The notes under the pieces: generated by a model
What the model saw: the letters and a program-made list of their open reading frames with translations, nothing else
The model's database searches: none
Told to the model about the DNA's origin: nothing
Translations under genes and position numbers: made by a program
DNA from: CAJXVY01 sp031580995
Lineage (GTDB): Bacteria; Actinomycetota; Actinomycetes; Actinomycetales; Microbacteriaceae
DNA: 21,171 nt
Direction of reading: 5' to 3'
Assembly: GCA_031580995.1 (NCBI GenBank)
Contig: JAVLCC010000017.1
Location: forward strand, 1-21,171
Part shown: piece after piece, positions 14,954 to 21,171 of the stretch
Layout: each line of letters opens with the position of its first letter
How positions within the stretch are numbered: the first letter of the stretch is position 1

Positions 14954-16500
14954 ATGGCAGTTATTCGTCGTCGCGCTACCGCACTAGTCGGTATCGCAGC
15001 AGTTTCTGCTTTGGTGTTGTCAGGATGTGCAGCATCCGAGGAAGACACCAGTGCAGGCGAAGATTCAAGTTCGAGCGACAGCTCAGACGAGGGTCTAGCA
15101 GCAGGCTGTGAAGCATTTGAAGAGTATGCAGGCCTATCAGGCACCGAGGTTGAGCTTTACTCAACCATCGTTGGAACTGAGGCAGATGCATTCCGTGAGT
15201 CATTCTTAGATTTTGAGGAATGCACCGGAATCACCATCAACTGGAACGGCTCACAGGACTTCGAAGCACAGCTTCCAGTTCGTGTTGCAGGTGGAACAGC
15301 ACCTGATCTAGCACTTTTCCCACAGCCAGGTCTATTGGCAGCTATGCAGGAAACCGGTGAAATGGTCACCGCTTCTGATGATGTTGCAGCTTCGGTTGCC
15401 GCAAACTTCACTCCTGACTGGCAGGCCTACGGCACCATCGGTGGCGACCTTTACGGTGCACCATTTGGAGCCAACGTGAAAAGCTTTGTTTGGTTCTCCC
15501 CAAGCGTGTTTGAAGAAAACGGTTGGGAAATTCCAACCACTTGGCCAGAGCTTTTGGAGCTAAGCGACACAGTTCTGGAAACCAGTGACATTCAGCCATG
15601 GTGTGTTGGATTTGGTTCAGGTGAAGCAACCGGTTGGGTTGGTACCGACTGGATGGAAGACCTAATGCTACGTTTCCAGGATGGCGAGACCTACGACCAG
15701 TGGGTTGACCACGAGATTGCATTCAACGACCCCAAGGTTGCTGAAGTTCTAGCCGAAGCCGGCAAGATCATCAAAAACCCTGACTACGTTGGAGAGGTTT
15801 CAGCCATTGCAACCACCACCTTCCAAGAGGGTGGAAAGGGTGTTGTTGACGGAACATGTGCAATGCACCGTCAGGCATCATTCTTCGGTGGTATCGCTGT
15901 GAACGACTTTGGTGCAACCATTGTTGAGCCAGATGACACAGAGACCGCTAACGGCATCTCAACCTTCTACTTCCCAGGCCTAACAGCAGACGACCAGCCT
16001 GCATTGGGTGGTGGAGAGTTCCTCGGTGCTTTCTCAGACCGTCCTGAGGTTGAGGCAGTTATGTTGTACCTAACAACCGCTGACTACGCAAACACTCGCG
16101 CCAAGTTGAACAACTGGTTCTCAGCCCACCAGGGACTGGACACAGCAAACATTGAGGACCCAGTGAACTCTTTGGGTGCTGAGATCCTGCAGAACGCAAC
16201 TGTTTTCCGCTNNNNNNNNNNNNNNNNNNNNNNNNNNNNNNNNNNNNNNNNNNNNNNNNNNNNNNNNNNNNNNNNNNNNNNNNNNNNNNNNNNNNNNNNN
16301 NNNNNNNNNNNGACCCAGTGAACTCTTTGGGTGCTGAGATCCTGCAGAACGCAACTGTTTTCCGCTTCGACGCATCTGATGTGATGCCAGCCGAGGTTGG
16401 AGCAGGTTCATTCTGGCGAGAGATGACCGCTTGGGTCGCTGAAGATAAAAGCGACGAGGCTGTCCTAGACGCCATTGAAGCAAGCTGGCCAGCCAGCTAG
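14954..16500 (+). CDS. Sugar (AglE-like glucoside) ABC transporter substrate-binding lipoprotein, interrupted by an assembly gap
   Basis: The lipoprotein signal MAVIRRRATALVGIAAVSALVLSGC is visible as a basic start, hydrophobic core and lipobox LSGC with Cys25. An acidic serine-rich linker follows, then a family-1 extracellular sugar-binding fold with PVRVAGGTAPDLALFPQPG, closely recalling AglE of alpha-glucoside systems. The coding sequence is broken by 100 N. The 55 bp before the gap and the 55 bp after it are identical, so 155 nt are extra. Removing them rejoins the frame exactly and gives 463 residues ending EASWPAS, a normal length. The gene is not a pseudogene. AAAGGA lies about 10 nt before the ATG. 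Codon choice is biased to AAC, ACC, GGT and GCA, suggesting high expression. Confidence 0.9.
16157..16211 (+). repeat. Left copy of a 55-bp exact duplication flanking the scaffold gap
   Basis: These 55 bases end at the first N and are identical to 16312-16366. The copy is read in the correct frame of the binding-protein gene. It is best explained as the shared end of two contigs. Confidence 0.95.
16212..16311. other. Scaffold gap of exactly 100 N
   Basis: The run is a round-number placeholder, not a sized gap. Flanking sequence overlaps by 55 bp, so probably no sequence is missing and the true gap length is minus 55. Confidence 0.97.
16312..16366 (+). repeat. Right copy of the 55-bp duplication flanking the scaffold gap
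   Basis: This is identical to 16157-16211 and begins at the first base after the N run. After it the reading frame is shifted by 2 relative to the left side, exactly what an extra 155 nt produces. Confidence 0.95.
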
Positions 16501-16510
16501 TTTCAAAACT

Positions 16511-16542
16511 GTTAGCAGGGGGTGATTTCACCCCCTGCTAAC
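16511..16542 (+). terminator. 15-bp perfect hairpin between the binding-protein and first permease genes
   Basis: GTTAGCAGGGGGTGA pairs perfectly with TCACCCCCTGCTAAC around TT. It begins 10 nt after the binding-protein stop and is followed by ATTTCTTC rather than a clean T-run. It probably acts as a partial terminator or an mRNA 3'-end stabiliser, keeping binding protein in excess over permeases, as is common in sugar ABC operons. Confidence 0.7.
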
Positions 16543-16572
16543 ATTTCTTCAAAGCAGAAGGGAAAGAGCAAC

Positions 16573-17547
16573 ATGATTGACTCCATCGGCGAAAATCTTG
16601 TGATTCTGGTTATTGGAATGCTTGTTTTCGTAGGAGTAATCCTGCTCATTTTCCTGCTTGCAGAGAGAACATCGGTCAGATCCCAAGAGGTTTTGAGATA
16701 TGCGGTGTTTTTAGGTCCTGCGCTTTTATTGCTAGCGATTGGGTTGTTATATCCAGCCGGCAGAACTATTTATCTTTCCTTCATGAACAAGCAGGGCCAA
16801 GAGTTTGTTGGTCTTGATAATTACATCTGGGCATTCACAACCCCAGAGATTCAAATCGTTATTCGAAACACTTTTATTTGGGTTTTGGTAGTGCCAATCT
16901 TTGCAACCATCTTTGGTTTGGCAATGGCATATCTAACCGACCGCATGAAGTTTGCATCCGTTGTGAAATCCCTTGTTTTTCTCCCCATGGCAATTTCCAT
17001 GGTTGGAGCGTCAATTATTTGGCGATTTGTCTACACCTACCGCCCCGATGATGAACAGACCGAGATCGGATTATTATCGGCCCTAGTCGAAGCCTTTGGC
17101 GGAGAGCCCTTGAACTGGCTACTAACCGCTCCGTTAAACACCTTTTTGCTAATCGCCGTGATGGTTTGGATTCAGACAGGGTTCTCAATGGTGGTTCTCT
17201 CAGCAGCCATGAAAGCCATCCCCGATGACATCCAAGAAGCTGCAATGCTTGATGGCGCCGGGCAGTTCAAAAGATTTCTGCAAGTCACAGTTCCAATGAT
17301 TCGCGCAAGCATCGTGGTGGTTGTCACCACCACCCTGATTGGAACTTTGAAGGTGTTTGACATTGTTAGAACCATGACCGGAGGTAACTTCAGCACTTCC
17401 GTGGTTGCCAATGAGATGTATACCCAAGCATTTAGACAATTGAATTACGGAACCGGTTCCACCCTGGCTGTGTTGCTACTGATAGCAATCATTCCGCTTA
17501 TTTGGTACAACATCCGCCAACTGCGTCTGGAAAGGACCGAGCGATAA
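16573..17547 (+). CDS. Sugar ABC transporter permease 1 (AglF-like)
   Basis: The 324-residue protein is a MalF/AglF-type permease with about seven or eight membrane helices: one near residues 10-30, one near 46-65, then the core. The EAA loop for ATPase contact reads QEAAMLDGAGQFKRFLQVTV in the C-terminal half. The ATG at 16573 is preceded by AGAAGGGAAAGAG; a GTG at 16522 falls inside the intercistronic hairpin and is rejected. The gene follows the binding protein and overlaps the second permease by one base. The extra N-terminal helix fits the AglF subgroup. The transported sugar is inferred only from similarity and the neighbouring glucosidase. Confidence 0.9.
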   Translation: MIDSIGENLVILVIGMLVFVGVILLIFLLAERTSVRSQEVLRYAVFLGPALLLLAIGLLYPAGRTIYLSFMNKQGQEFVGLDNYIWAFTTPEIQIVIRNTFIWVLVVPIFATIFGLAMAYLTDRMKFASVVKSLVFLPMAISMVGASIIWRFVYTYRPDDEQTEIGLLSALVEAFGGEPLNWLLTAPLNTFLLIAVMVWIQTGFSMVVLSAAMKAIPDDIQEAAMLDGAGQFKRFLQVTVPMIRASIVVVVTTTLIGTLKVFDIVRTMTGGNFSTSVVANEMYTQAFRQLNYGTGSTLAVLLLIAIIPLIWYNIRQLRLERTER

Positions 17548-18497
17548 TGGCCAACACAATAAAGGCTGAAAAGCCTAAGCCGCTTATAACCTCGCGTTCC
17601 AGGCGCAAGGTGAAAGACGCCTTCGGGTCTCCATTTGCCTCAGCACTTGCTATTTTGATTGCGGTTTTGTGGTCCATACCCACCTTCGGGCTTCTTGTTA
17701 GCTCTTTCCGGCCAGCAGAATTGATCAACACAACCGGATGGTGGACAGCATTTTCAAACCCAGATTTCACCATAGATAACTACACCTCGGTGTTGATTGA
17801 GGGAACCTCAACCGTTCCACCACTTTGGTATTACTTCTTCAATAGCTTTGCTATTACTCTTCCAGCGGCTATCTTCCCTCTGGTCCTAGCAACCTTCGCC
17901 GCCTACGCTCTGGCTTGGTTTGATTTCAAAGGTCGAGACTTTATCTTTTTTGGAATCTTCACCCTGCAGGTAATTCCCTTGCAGATGTCACTGATTCCAC
18001 TGCTGCAGTTGTTTGCAAAGGGATTAGAAATTGGTGGAGTGACCATCATTCCTGATCTGGGTATCACTGGAACCTATATCCCTATTTGGATCGCTCACAC
18101 AATCTTCGCGCTTCCTTTGGCAACCTTCTTGCTGCATAACTTCCTGCGTCAGATTCCAAGAGAACTGATTGAGGCAGCCCGCGTTGACGGTGCAGGTTGG
18201 TTCACGCTGTTTCGCAAAGTCGTGCTCCCGCTATCGATCCCAGCAATTGCATCATTTGCCATCTTCCAGTTTTTGTGGGTGTGGAATGACCTGTTGGTCG
18301 GATTGACATTTGGTGGAGGTTCACAGGACATCTTGCCGTTGACCGTTCGCTTGGCAGAGATGGTCGGAACCCGTGGTTCAGGACTAGAAGCGCTGATGGC
18401 GGGTGCGTTTATTTCAATGATTGTGCCATTGATTGTCTTTTTCGCCCTGCAGCGTTATTTCGTTCGCGGATTGCTTGCAGGTTCGGTCAAGGGCTAG
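17547..18497 (+). CDS. Sugar ABC transporter permease 2 (AglG-like)
   Basis: The 316-residue protein is a MalG/AglG-type permease with about six helices, one after the basic N-terminus (about residues 31-52) and the rest in the C-terminal two thirds. The EAA loop reads IEAARVDGAGWFTLFRKVVL. The large loop between the first two helices, with GWWTAFSNPDFTIDNY, is typical of AglG. The ATG at 17547 overlaps the preceding stop in TAATG, with AAAGGA about 10 nt upstream. No ATP-binding subunit follows; the gene ends in a CTAG shared with the stop codon of the opposing glucosidase gene. A multifunctional ATPase of the MsmX/UgpC type elsewhere is presumably used. Confidence 0.9.
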   Translation: MANTIKAEKPKPLITSRSRRKVKDAFGSPFASALAILIAVLWSIPTFGLLVSSFRPAELINTTGWWTAFSNPDFTIDNYTSVLIEGTSTVPPLWYYFFNSFAITLPAAIFPLVLATFAAYALAWFDFKGRDFIFFGIFTLQVIPLQMSLIPLLQLFAKGLEIGGVTIIPDLGITGTYIPIWIAHTIFALPLATFLLHNFLRQIPRELIEAARVDGAGWFTLFRKVVLPLSIPAIASFAIFQFLWVWNDLLVGLTFGGGSQDILPLTVRLAEMVGTRGSGLEALMAGAFISMIVPLIVFFALQRYFVRGLLAGSVKG

Positions 18498-19873
18498 CGG
18501 TTAGCTAACAACTGTTTGATGAACTTGGCTGAATCCTTTGGGGTTCTGATCTGGGTTTTATGATCAACATAGAAAAGCCCGAAGCGCTTTTCTAATCCTT
18601 CTGCCCATTCGATGTTGTCCATAAGGCTCCAGCAGTAATAACCACGCAGGTCAATGCCTTCTTCAATGGCATCTGCGCAGGCTGAGATGTGCCCAAAGTA
18701 ATAGTCAGTTCTTTCCGGGTCGTGAACGTTTTCTCCATCAAACTCATCTGGGAATGCCCCACCGTTTTCAGTCACCATCAGTGGAACTCCGGGGAGTGCT
18801 TTGGCAGTTGCACGAATTGTGTTAGTCAAGCTTTCTGCTCTGACTTCCCAGCCCATCAGAGATTTGGGTTCACGGGAGACAAACCGAACATTGCCAGTTC
18901 CTGGATAAACCTCAGGTTGCTGACCAACGATGAATTCTTGAGCATCTTCGGCTGGTTCGATGCGGTTTGGGGTGTAGTAATTGATTCCCAAGAAATCAAT
19001 TGGAACGCTAGCTAGTTTGAGCTCATCCTCTTTGACAAAACTCCAGTCAGTGAACTCCTTGGTGGATTCTTTGGTGAAATCACTGATCCCTCTCCCAGCC
19101 AACATGTCTAGCCAGATGGCGTTTTGTAAGTTATCGACATGCTTGACAGCATCACTGCAGGATTCATAATCGGAAATGATTTCTGTGAGGTTCAAAACTG
19201 TGCCGGCTCTGTTGGCATTATGTTTTCTCAAAACATTCATGGCTTTGCCGTGGGCAACCATTTGGTAATAGGCACTAATAAACCCAGCCCTTGGGTCACC
19301 CAATCCGGGTGCGTGAATCTTGGTTGCATGGCCTAGGAAACTAACAACCCAGGGTTCGTTAAGTGTTGCCCAGGTGTCCACCCTGTCAGCAAAGTTGGAA
19401 GCTAGTAGCTCGGTGTATTTTTCAAACTCATCAGTGATTCCTGACCACTGCCAACCACCTTTTTCCTGCAGTTCACTTGGTAGATCCCAGTGATACATAG
19501 TCAGTGTTGGCTTAATACCTGCCTCTATAAGCCCATCAATTAGGTTTCCGTAGTAATCCAAACCCTCTTGATTGACTTTGTCATTTTGAAAATCCCAAAC
19601 CCTTGGCCAGCTGACACTGAATCGATAGCTGTCGACACCGAGGTATTTCAAAAGCTCAATGTCTTCTTGATAGCGGTTAACAGAATCACAGGCTGGGTCA
19701 GCAGTGGTTCCATCTTTGATGTTTCCCTCAACTGAGGCAAAGTCATCCCAAACGCTTCTTCCGCGTGTTTGGCTAGAACCTTCAATCTGCCAAGAGGCGG
19801 TGGCGGAGCCGAATGTGAACTCGCTGGGAAATCTGCTTGCAAGATGTTGTATATCGCTAGGCTTTAAAGACAT
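18494..19873 (-). CDS. GH1 beta-glucosidase
   Basis: The 459-residue protein is a family GH1 retaining glycosidase, most likely a cytoplasmic beta-glucosidase. The N-terminal signature FxFGSATASWQIEG is at residues 19-32. The acid/base is E173 in TLNEPW and the nucleophile is E369 in VTENGG. YRFSVSWPRV (83-92) and the C-terminal WSLMDNIEWAEG are also typical. No signal peptide is visible, so it should act on sugars after import, and the convergent AglEFG-like importer is the obvious supplier. The ATG at 19873 lies 7 nt after a reverse-strand TAGACT. No LacI-type operator is visible upstream, so its control may differ from the importer. Confidence 0.95.
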   Translation of the reverse strand: MSLKPSDIQHLASRFPSEFTFGSATASWQIEGSSQTRGRSVWDDFASVEGNIKDGTTADPACDSVNRYQEDIELLKYLGVDSYRFSVSWPRVWDFQNDKVNQEGLDYYGNLIDGLIEAGIKPTLTMYHWDLPSELQEKGGWQWSGITDEFEKYTELLASNFADRVDTWATLNEPWVVSFLGHATKIHAPGLGDPRAGFISAYYQMVAHGKAMNVLRKHNANRAGTVLNLTEIISDYESCSDAVKHVDNLQNAIWLDMLAGRGISDFTKESTKEFTDWSFVKEDELKLASVPIDFLGINYYTPNRIEPAEDAQEFIVGQQPEVYPGTGNVRFVSREPKSLMGWEVRAESLTNTIRATAKALPGVPLMVTENGGAFPDEFDGENVHDPERTDYYFGHISACADAIEEGIDLRGYYCWSLMDNIEWAEGLEKRFGLFYVDHKTQIRTPKDSAKFIKQLLANR

Positions 19874-19880
19874 GTCTGGC

Positions 19881-19886
19881 AGTCTA
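19881..19886 (-). promoter_or_regulatory. -10 element of the beta-glucosidase gene (leaderless geometry)
   Basis: The minus strand reads TAGACT over 19886-19881, 7 nt before the ATG at 19873. No ribosome-binding site is present in the gap. The same hexamer serves pepO and tRNA-Ser. Confidence 0.45.
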
Positions 19887-19913
19887 GTTGGACACTAAAC
19901 TTTGAACGAAAAG

Positions 19914-21053
19914 ATGTTTGAACAAAAAAGATCCTGGTGGAAAATAGGCCTCGGCTCGATTGCCGCGGTGACTTTGGTGCTAGCCGGATTTGTGGGATTC
20001 AATGTTTGGCAGTTGAGCCGGACACTCGATTCAGCAGCCGTTGAGGTTTTTGACCTGGATGGCAGTGTCTATGAAGATCCAACCCCTGAGGAAATAAACG
20101 GACCGCTGAACATACTGGTTCTGGGAAGCGACACACGAGAGAACCAAAACGCTAATTATGGTTCATCTACAGCGAACCTAGCCGATGTCATCATGCTGTT
20201 GCATGTCAACGAAGCCCGCGACAACGCAGTGGTGATGAGTTTTCCAAGGGATTTACTGATTCCGATTCCTGATTGCATCCCAGAGGAAGATCTTTCTAAA
20301 GTTCGCTATGGCGATCAGATGCAGATAAATCAAACCCTAGATCTTGGCGGACCGAGCTGTGTGTTGGATGCTGTTCAAAAACTTTCCGGGATTTCCATCC
20401 CGCATTTGGGACTAATTGATTTCAAAGGTGTTATCGGCATGAGCGAGGCAATTGGTGGGGTCGAGGTTTGTGTCGCCAATCCAATTGATGATCCATATTC
20501 GCAGCTGACTTTGGACGCTGGAACGCATCTATTGGAAGGCGAGCAGGCGTTGGCGTTTTTGAGGACTCGCTACGGAGTTGGCGACGGTAGTGATCTCAGT
20601 CGAATTTCAAACCAACAGGTGTTTTTGACATCGCTTGCTCGAAAGGTGATGGATGAGGACATTCTCACCTCCCCAATAAGACTTTATTCTTTGGCAACGG
20701 CTGCCGCTGAAAACATGCGCTTGAGTGCCAGCCTCACCAAGTTAGACACCATGGTTGCCATGGCTAGAGAGCTAAACGATGTTGATTTAGAAAGCATTAG
20801 TTTTCTAAAACTCCCGGTTTATGACCTTGAGGGGGATGCTGTTGGCCGACTGGGACTTGCGGAGGGAGCCGAGGATATTTTCTCTGCCATTCGTGATGAG
20901 GAGGAATTGTTGGTAGAGGATGGGAAATTAATTGATCCAGATTCCATCAAAGAGCCAAACATCAACCCAGAGACTGGTGAATCAACTCCCTCTCCAACCA
21001 CGACAACCAATGTTGATGGCGTAACCGCAGCCGATGAATTGTGCTCTAACTGA
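19914..21053 (+). CDS. LCP-family (LytR-CpsA-Psr) cell-wall glycopolymer ligase
   Basis: The 379-residue protein has a short basic cytoplasmic start, one membrane helix (about residues 11-33) and an extracellular LCP domain. The LCP signatures are ILVLGSDTRE, the DVIMLLHV strand, SFPRDLLIPIP, and FLRTRYGVGDGSDLSRISNQQ. These hold the conserved arginines and aspartates that bind the polyprenyl-pyrophosphate donor. It should transfer a glycopolymer to peptidoglycan. The C-terminus is a low-complexity serine, proline and threonine tail. The ATG at 19914 is chosen; a TTG at 19902 would add four residues. TAAACT at 19896-19901 is a possible -10 giving a very short leader. The 3' end overlaps the next minus-strand gene by 8 bp. 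Confidence 0.92.
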   Translation: MFEQKRSWWKIGLGSIAAVTLVLAGFVGFNVWQLSRTLDSAAVEVFDLDGSVYEDPTPEEINGPLNILVLGSDTRENQNANYGSSTANLADVIMLLHVNEARDNAVVMSFPRDLLIPIPDCIPEEDLSKVRYGDQMQINQTLDLGGPSCVLDAVQKLSGISIPHLGLIDFKGVIGMSEAIGGVEVCVANPIDDPYSQLTLDAGTHLLEGEQALAFLRTRYGVGDGSDLSRISNQQVFLTSLARKVMDEDILTSPIRLYSLATAAAENMRLSASLTKLDTMVAMARELNDVDLESISFLKLPVYDLEGDAVGRLGLAEGAEDIFSAIRDEEELLVEDGKLIDPDSIKEPNINPETGESTPSPTTTTNVDGVTAADELCSN

Positions 21054-21171
21054 GTGGACCCAGCAGATATCCCTGCAAAGTTGATTCAGCGTTTGATTGA
21101 CCACCGTGTCTTGAATTGAATGCGCTTGATCCGTCACCTCCACAAAGGCTTTCGATTCTGGATGCACCTCC
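21046..21171 (-). CDS. C-terminal fragment of a cytochrome-b5-like heme-binding protein (cut by window edge)
   Basis: The last 41 residues of a minus-strand gene are visible, running from GGASRIESLCGGDGSSAF through NSRHGG to LLGPLS and a TAG. The initial GG would complete the HPGG heme-ligand motif of cytochrome-b5-like domains, and the SAFNSRHGG segment fits the second heme-histidine region of the short actinobacterial forms that end in an IGxL-like tail. The upstream part lies outside the window, so the assignment rests on this tail alone. The stop overlaps the LCP gene by 8 bp. A membrane anchor upstream is possible but not seen. Confidence 0.55.
   Translation of the reverse strand, partial: GGASRIESLCGGDGSSAFNSRHGGQSNAESTLQGYLLGPLS

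Noticed and set aside
16157..16366. 55-bp direct repeat as a mobile-element target duplication or recombination site
   Set aside because: It is exactly adjacent to a 100-N placeholder on both sides and restores the frame when collapsed, so an assembly origin is far more likely.
16318..16500. A separate 60-residue gene or frameshifted pseudogene after the N run
   Set aside because: Its first part duplicates sequence from before the gap. Collapsing the 55-bp duplication rejoins it in frame to the binding-protein gene.
16522..16572. GTG start at 16522 for the first permease
   Set aside because: It lies within the 15-bp intercistronic hairpin and the added residues do not look like permease sequence. 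ATG 16573 has a strong purine-rich site upstream.
18500..18509. GTTAGCTAAC near the end of the glucosidase gene as a terminator or partner of the 16511 hairpin
   Set aside because: The palindrome has no loop, lacks a T-run and simply encodes the last residues of the GH1 protein. The similarity to GTTAGC at 16511 is short.
19868..19877. Palindrome AGACATGTCT centred on the beta-glucosidase start codon as an operator
   Set aside because: Ten base pairs spanning a start codon can arise by chance, and no second copy was seen in the window.
20982..21167. Minus-strand 61-residue frame at the right edge
   Set aside because: It overlaps the LCP 3' end broadly and has no protein-like features. The neighbouring frame ending at 21046 gives a recognisable heme-domain tail.

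Overview
The window looks like a chromosomal segment of a small-genome, low-GC actinobacterium, most likely a planktonic freshwater member of the Microbacteriaceae (Rhodoluna/Aquiluna-like 'Luna' lineage). This placement is an inference. It rests on the protein styles (M13 peptidase, VanY-type carboxypeptidase, LCP protein, actinobacterial orphan methyltransferase), frequent GTG/TTG starts, about half A+T and extreme gene packing. It contains one assembly gap of 100 N (16212-16311). No phage, IS element, CRISPR array or recognisable defence island was found.

Layout. 1-400: tRNA-Leu(CAG) and a small cysteine-rich zinc-ribbon protein on the minus strand. 414-3786: plus-strand operon of an M13 endopeptidase (pepO), a hotdog thioesterase and a monoglyceride-lipase-like hydrolase. 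3758-4263: minus-strand pair of a GNAT protein and a one-helix membrane protein. 4282-5133: an orphan beta-class DNA methyltransferase. 5072-7680: minus-strand thiamine uptake operon (TPP riboswitch, thiB, thiP) without its ATPase gene. 7691-9376: a 14-TM MFS exporter. 9404-10258: VanY-like D-Ala-D-Ala carboxypeptidase. 10229-10648: four-helix membrane protein. 10677-11591: pheA. 11574-12470: diacylglycerol-kinase-like lipid kinase. 12505-14580: serS and a HAD phosphatase. 14607-14718: tRNA-Ser(TGA) and its terminator. 14719-14953: a regulatory region with two LacI-type operators. 14954-18497: an AglE/F/G-like sugar ABC importer, also without an ATPase gene. 18494-19873: a GH1 beta-glucosidase in convergent orientation. 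19914-21053: an LCP cell-wall ligase. 21046-21171: the 3' end of a cytochrome-b5-like gene.

How the genes work together. The sugar importer and the GH1 enzyme form a likely glucoside uptake and cleavage module under a LacI-type regulator encoded elsewhere. The thiamine operon is riboswitch controlled. The VanY-like and LCP proteins act on the cell wall. pheA and serS are housekeeping genes.

The most notable structural signal is transcriptional compactness. Seven protein genes start 6-7 nt after a TAnnnT -10-like hexamer, the geometry expected of leaderless mRNAs, and tRNA-Ser has the same spacing to its mature 5' end. Six divergent pairs have start codons within about 40 bp of each other. 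Six convergent pairs overlap at their 3' ends by 4 to 62 bp. The apparent break in the sugar-binding-protein gene is an unmerged contig overlap: a 55-bp exact repeat flanks the N run, and collapsing it restores one open frame.
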